The notes below the pieces were generated by a model. The model had not been told where the DNA came from. It did not search any database and was given only the letters and a program-made list of their open reading frames with translations. 64,000 nt of DNA from Mucilaginibacter flavus. Lineage in GTDB: Bacteria; Bacteroidota; Bacteroidia; Sphingobacteriales; Sphingobacteriaceae. The DNA lies in assembly GCF_030409315.1 (NCBI RefSeq), contig NZ_JAUFPS010000008.1, forward strand, positions 1 through 64,000. The letters run 5' to 3'. This document shows positions 63,733 to 64,000 of the stretch, in pieces; position 1 is the stretch's first letter, and each line of letters begins with the position of its first letter. The position numbers and the translations under genes were made by a program.

Positions 63733-64000
63733 ATGTCAATCAAAATCATTAGCGGGGTGCTTATTTTATTTACAGCCTATATGGGTATTAAACATGGCTG
63801 GCAGGGCTTAAATGCCAAACCAACAGATACCGGCCCCGCGGCCGACTTGTTTAAAAAGATTAACCTGAGTATGGCTGTGATCAAAGTATTTTCGGCACTT
63901 ACAATTTTAAGTGCTTTGATGATCCTGTTTCCGCAAACATTTGTGACAGGAAATGTATTAAACGCGGTATTGATATTTTTCCTGATGATCCAGTTTTTAC
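63733..64000 (+). CDS. Small membrane protein, 3' end outside the window
   Basis: The open frame starts at ATG 63733 and is still open at the window end (89 codons seen). Three hydrophobic stretches are visible: IISGVLILFTAYMGI, VIKVFSALTILSALMILF and LNAVLIFFLMIQFL. Between the first two lies KHGWQGLNAKPTDTGPAADL. It resembles small DoxX-like or DUF-type membrane proteins, but too little is seen to name it. It is divergent from the DoxX-like gene. Confidence 0.65.
   Translation, partial: MSIKIISGVLILFTAYMGIKHGWQGLNAKPTDTGPAADLFKKINLSMAVIKVFSALTILSALMILFPQTFVTGNVLNAVLIFFLMIQFL

Overview
The window looks like chromosomal DNA of a Sphingobacteriaceae-type member of the Bacteroidota; Mucilaginibacter or a close relative is my best guess, from family content only. 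The signs are two SusC/SusD outer-membrane pairs, an ECF sigma/FecR pair controlling one of them, many Sec lipoproteins, TAnnTTTG-like promoters, tRNA genes without an encoded CCA, and abundant dispersed palindromic repeats between genes.

Layout. 1-2.4 kb: the end of a probable integrated mobile element (ORF6N protein, CTn-type tyrosine integrase, repeat-rich leader) abutting two tandem tRNA-Lys genes. 2.7-6.2 kb: Asp-box protein, two tRNA-Leu genes, MsrA, a secreted esterase-like hydrolase and a small Pro/Arg-rich secreted protein. 6.7-13.9 kb: sigma factor, FecR, STN-type SusC and SusD, all on the minus strand, a trans-envelope regulated uptake system. 14.2-16 kb: SGNH hydrolase and two unknown genes. 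16.1-20 kb: guaA, a type-1 periplasmic-binding-like lipoprotein and an RsmB-like rRNA methyltransferase, overlapping. 20.3-28 kb: S9 peptidase, a toxin-antitoxin pair, SSB with a broken tail, a frameshifted YhcG-type nuclease and KatG. 28.2-37.6 kb: two convergent PAS sensor proteins, an SDR, an aromatic amino acid hydroxylase, a flippase-like membrane protein, and AguB and AguA, which together convert agmatine to putrescine.

37.8-58.5 kb is the most interesting part. A minus-strand series runs GH3, SusC, SusD, a 1205-residue FG-GAP/UnbV lipoprotein, a vanadium haloperoxidase-type PAP2 lipoprotein, two paralogous lipoproteins that join a CxxCH haem motif to FG-GAP repeats, and a GH2 enzyme. 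A NUDIX-type regulator is transcribed divergently and has a 14-bp-arm palindrome in front of it. It reads as a polysaccharide utilisation locus with an added oxidative module. 58.6-64 kb: a lipoprotein, an M1-family peptidase, a second toxin-antitoxin pair and DoxX-like membrane proteins, the last cut by the window end.

Dispersed repeats are a theme of the window: three copies of a MITE-like inverted-repeat element (12989, 32279, 42419), three REP-like palindromes sharing one core (6343, 6444, 36400), and a G/C-run repeat that supplies the last residues and stop codon of two unrelated genes (16084, 37555). All functional calls come from motifs read by eye; no database search was run.
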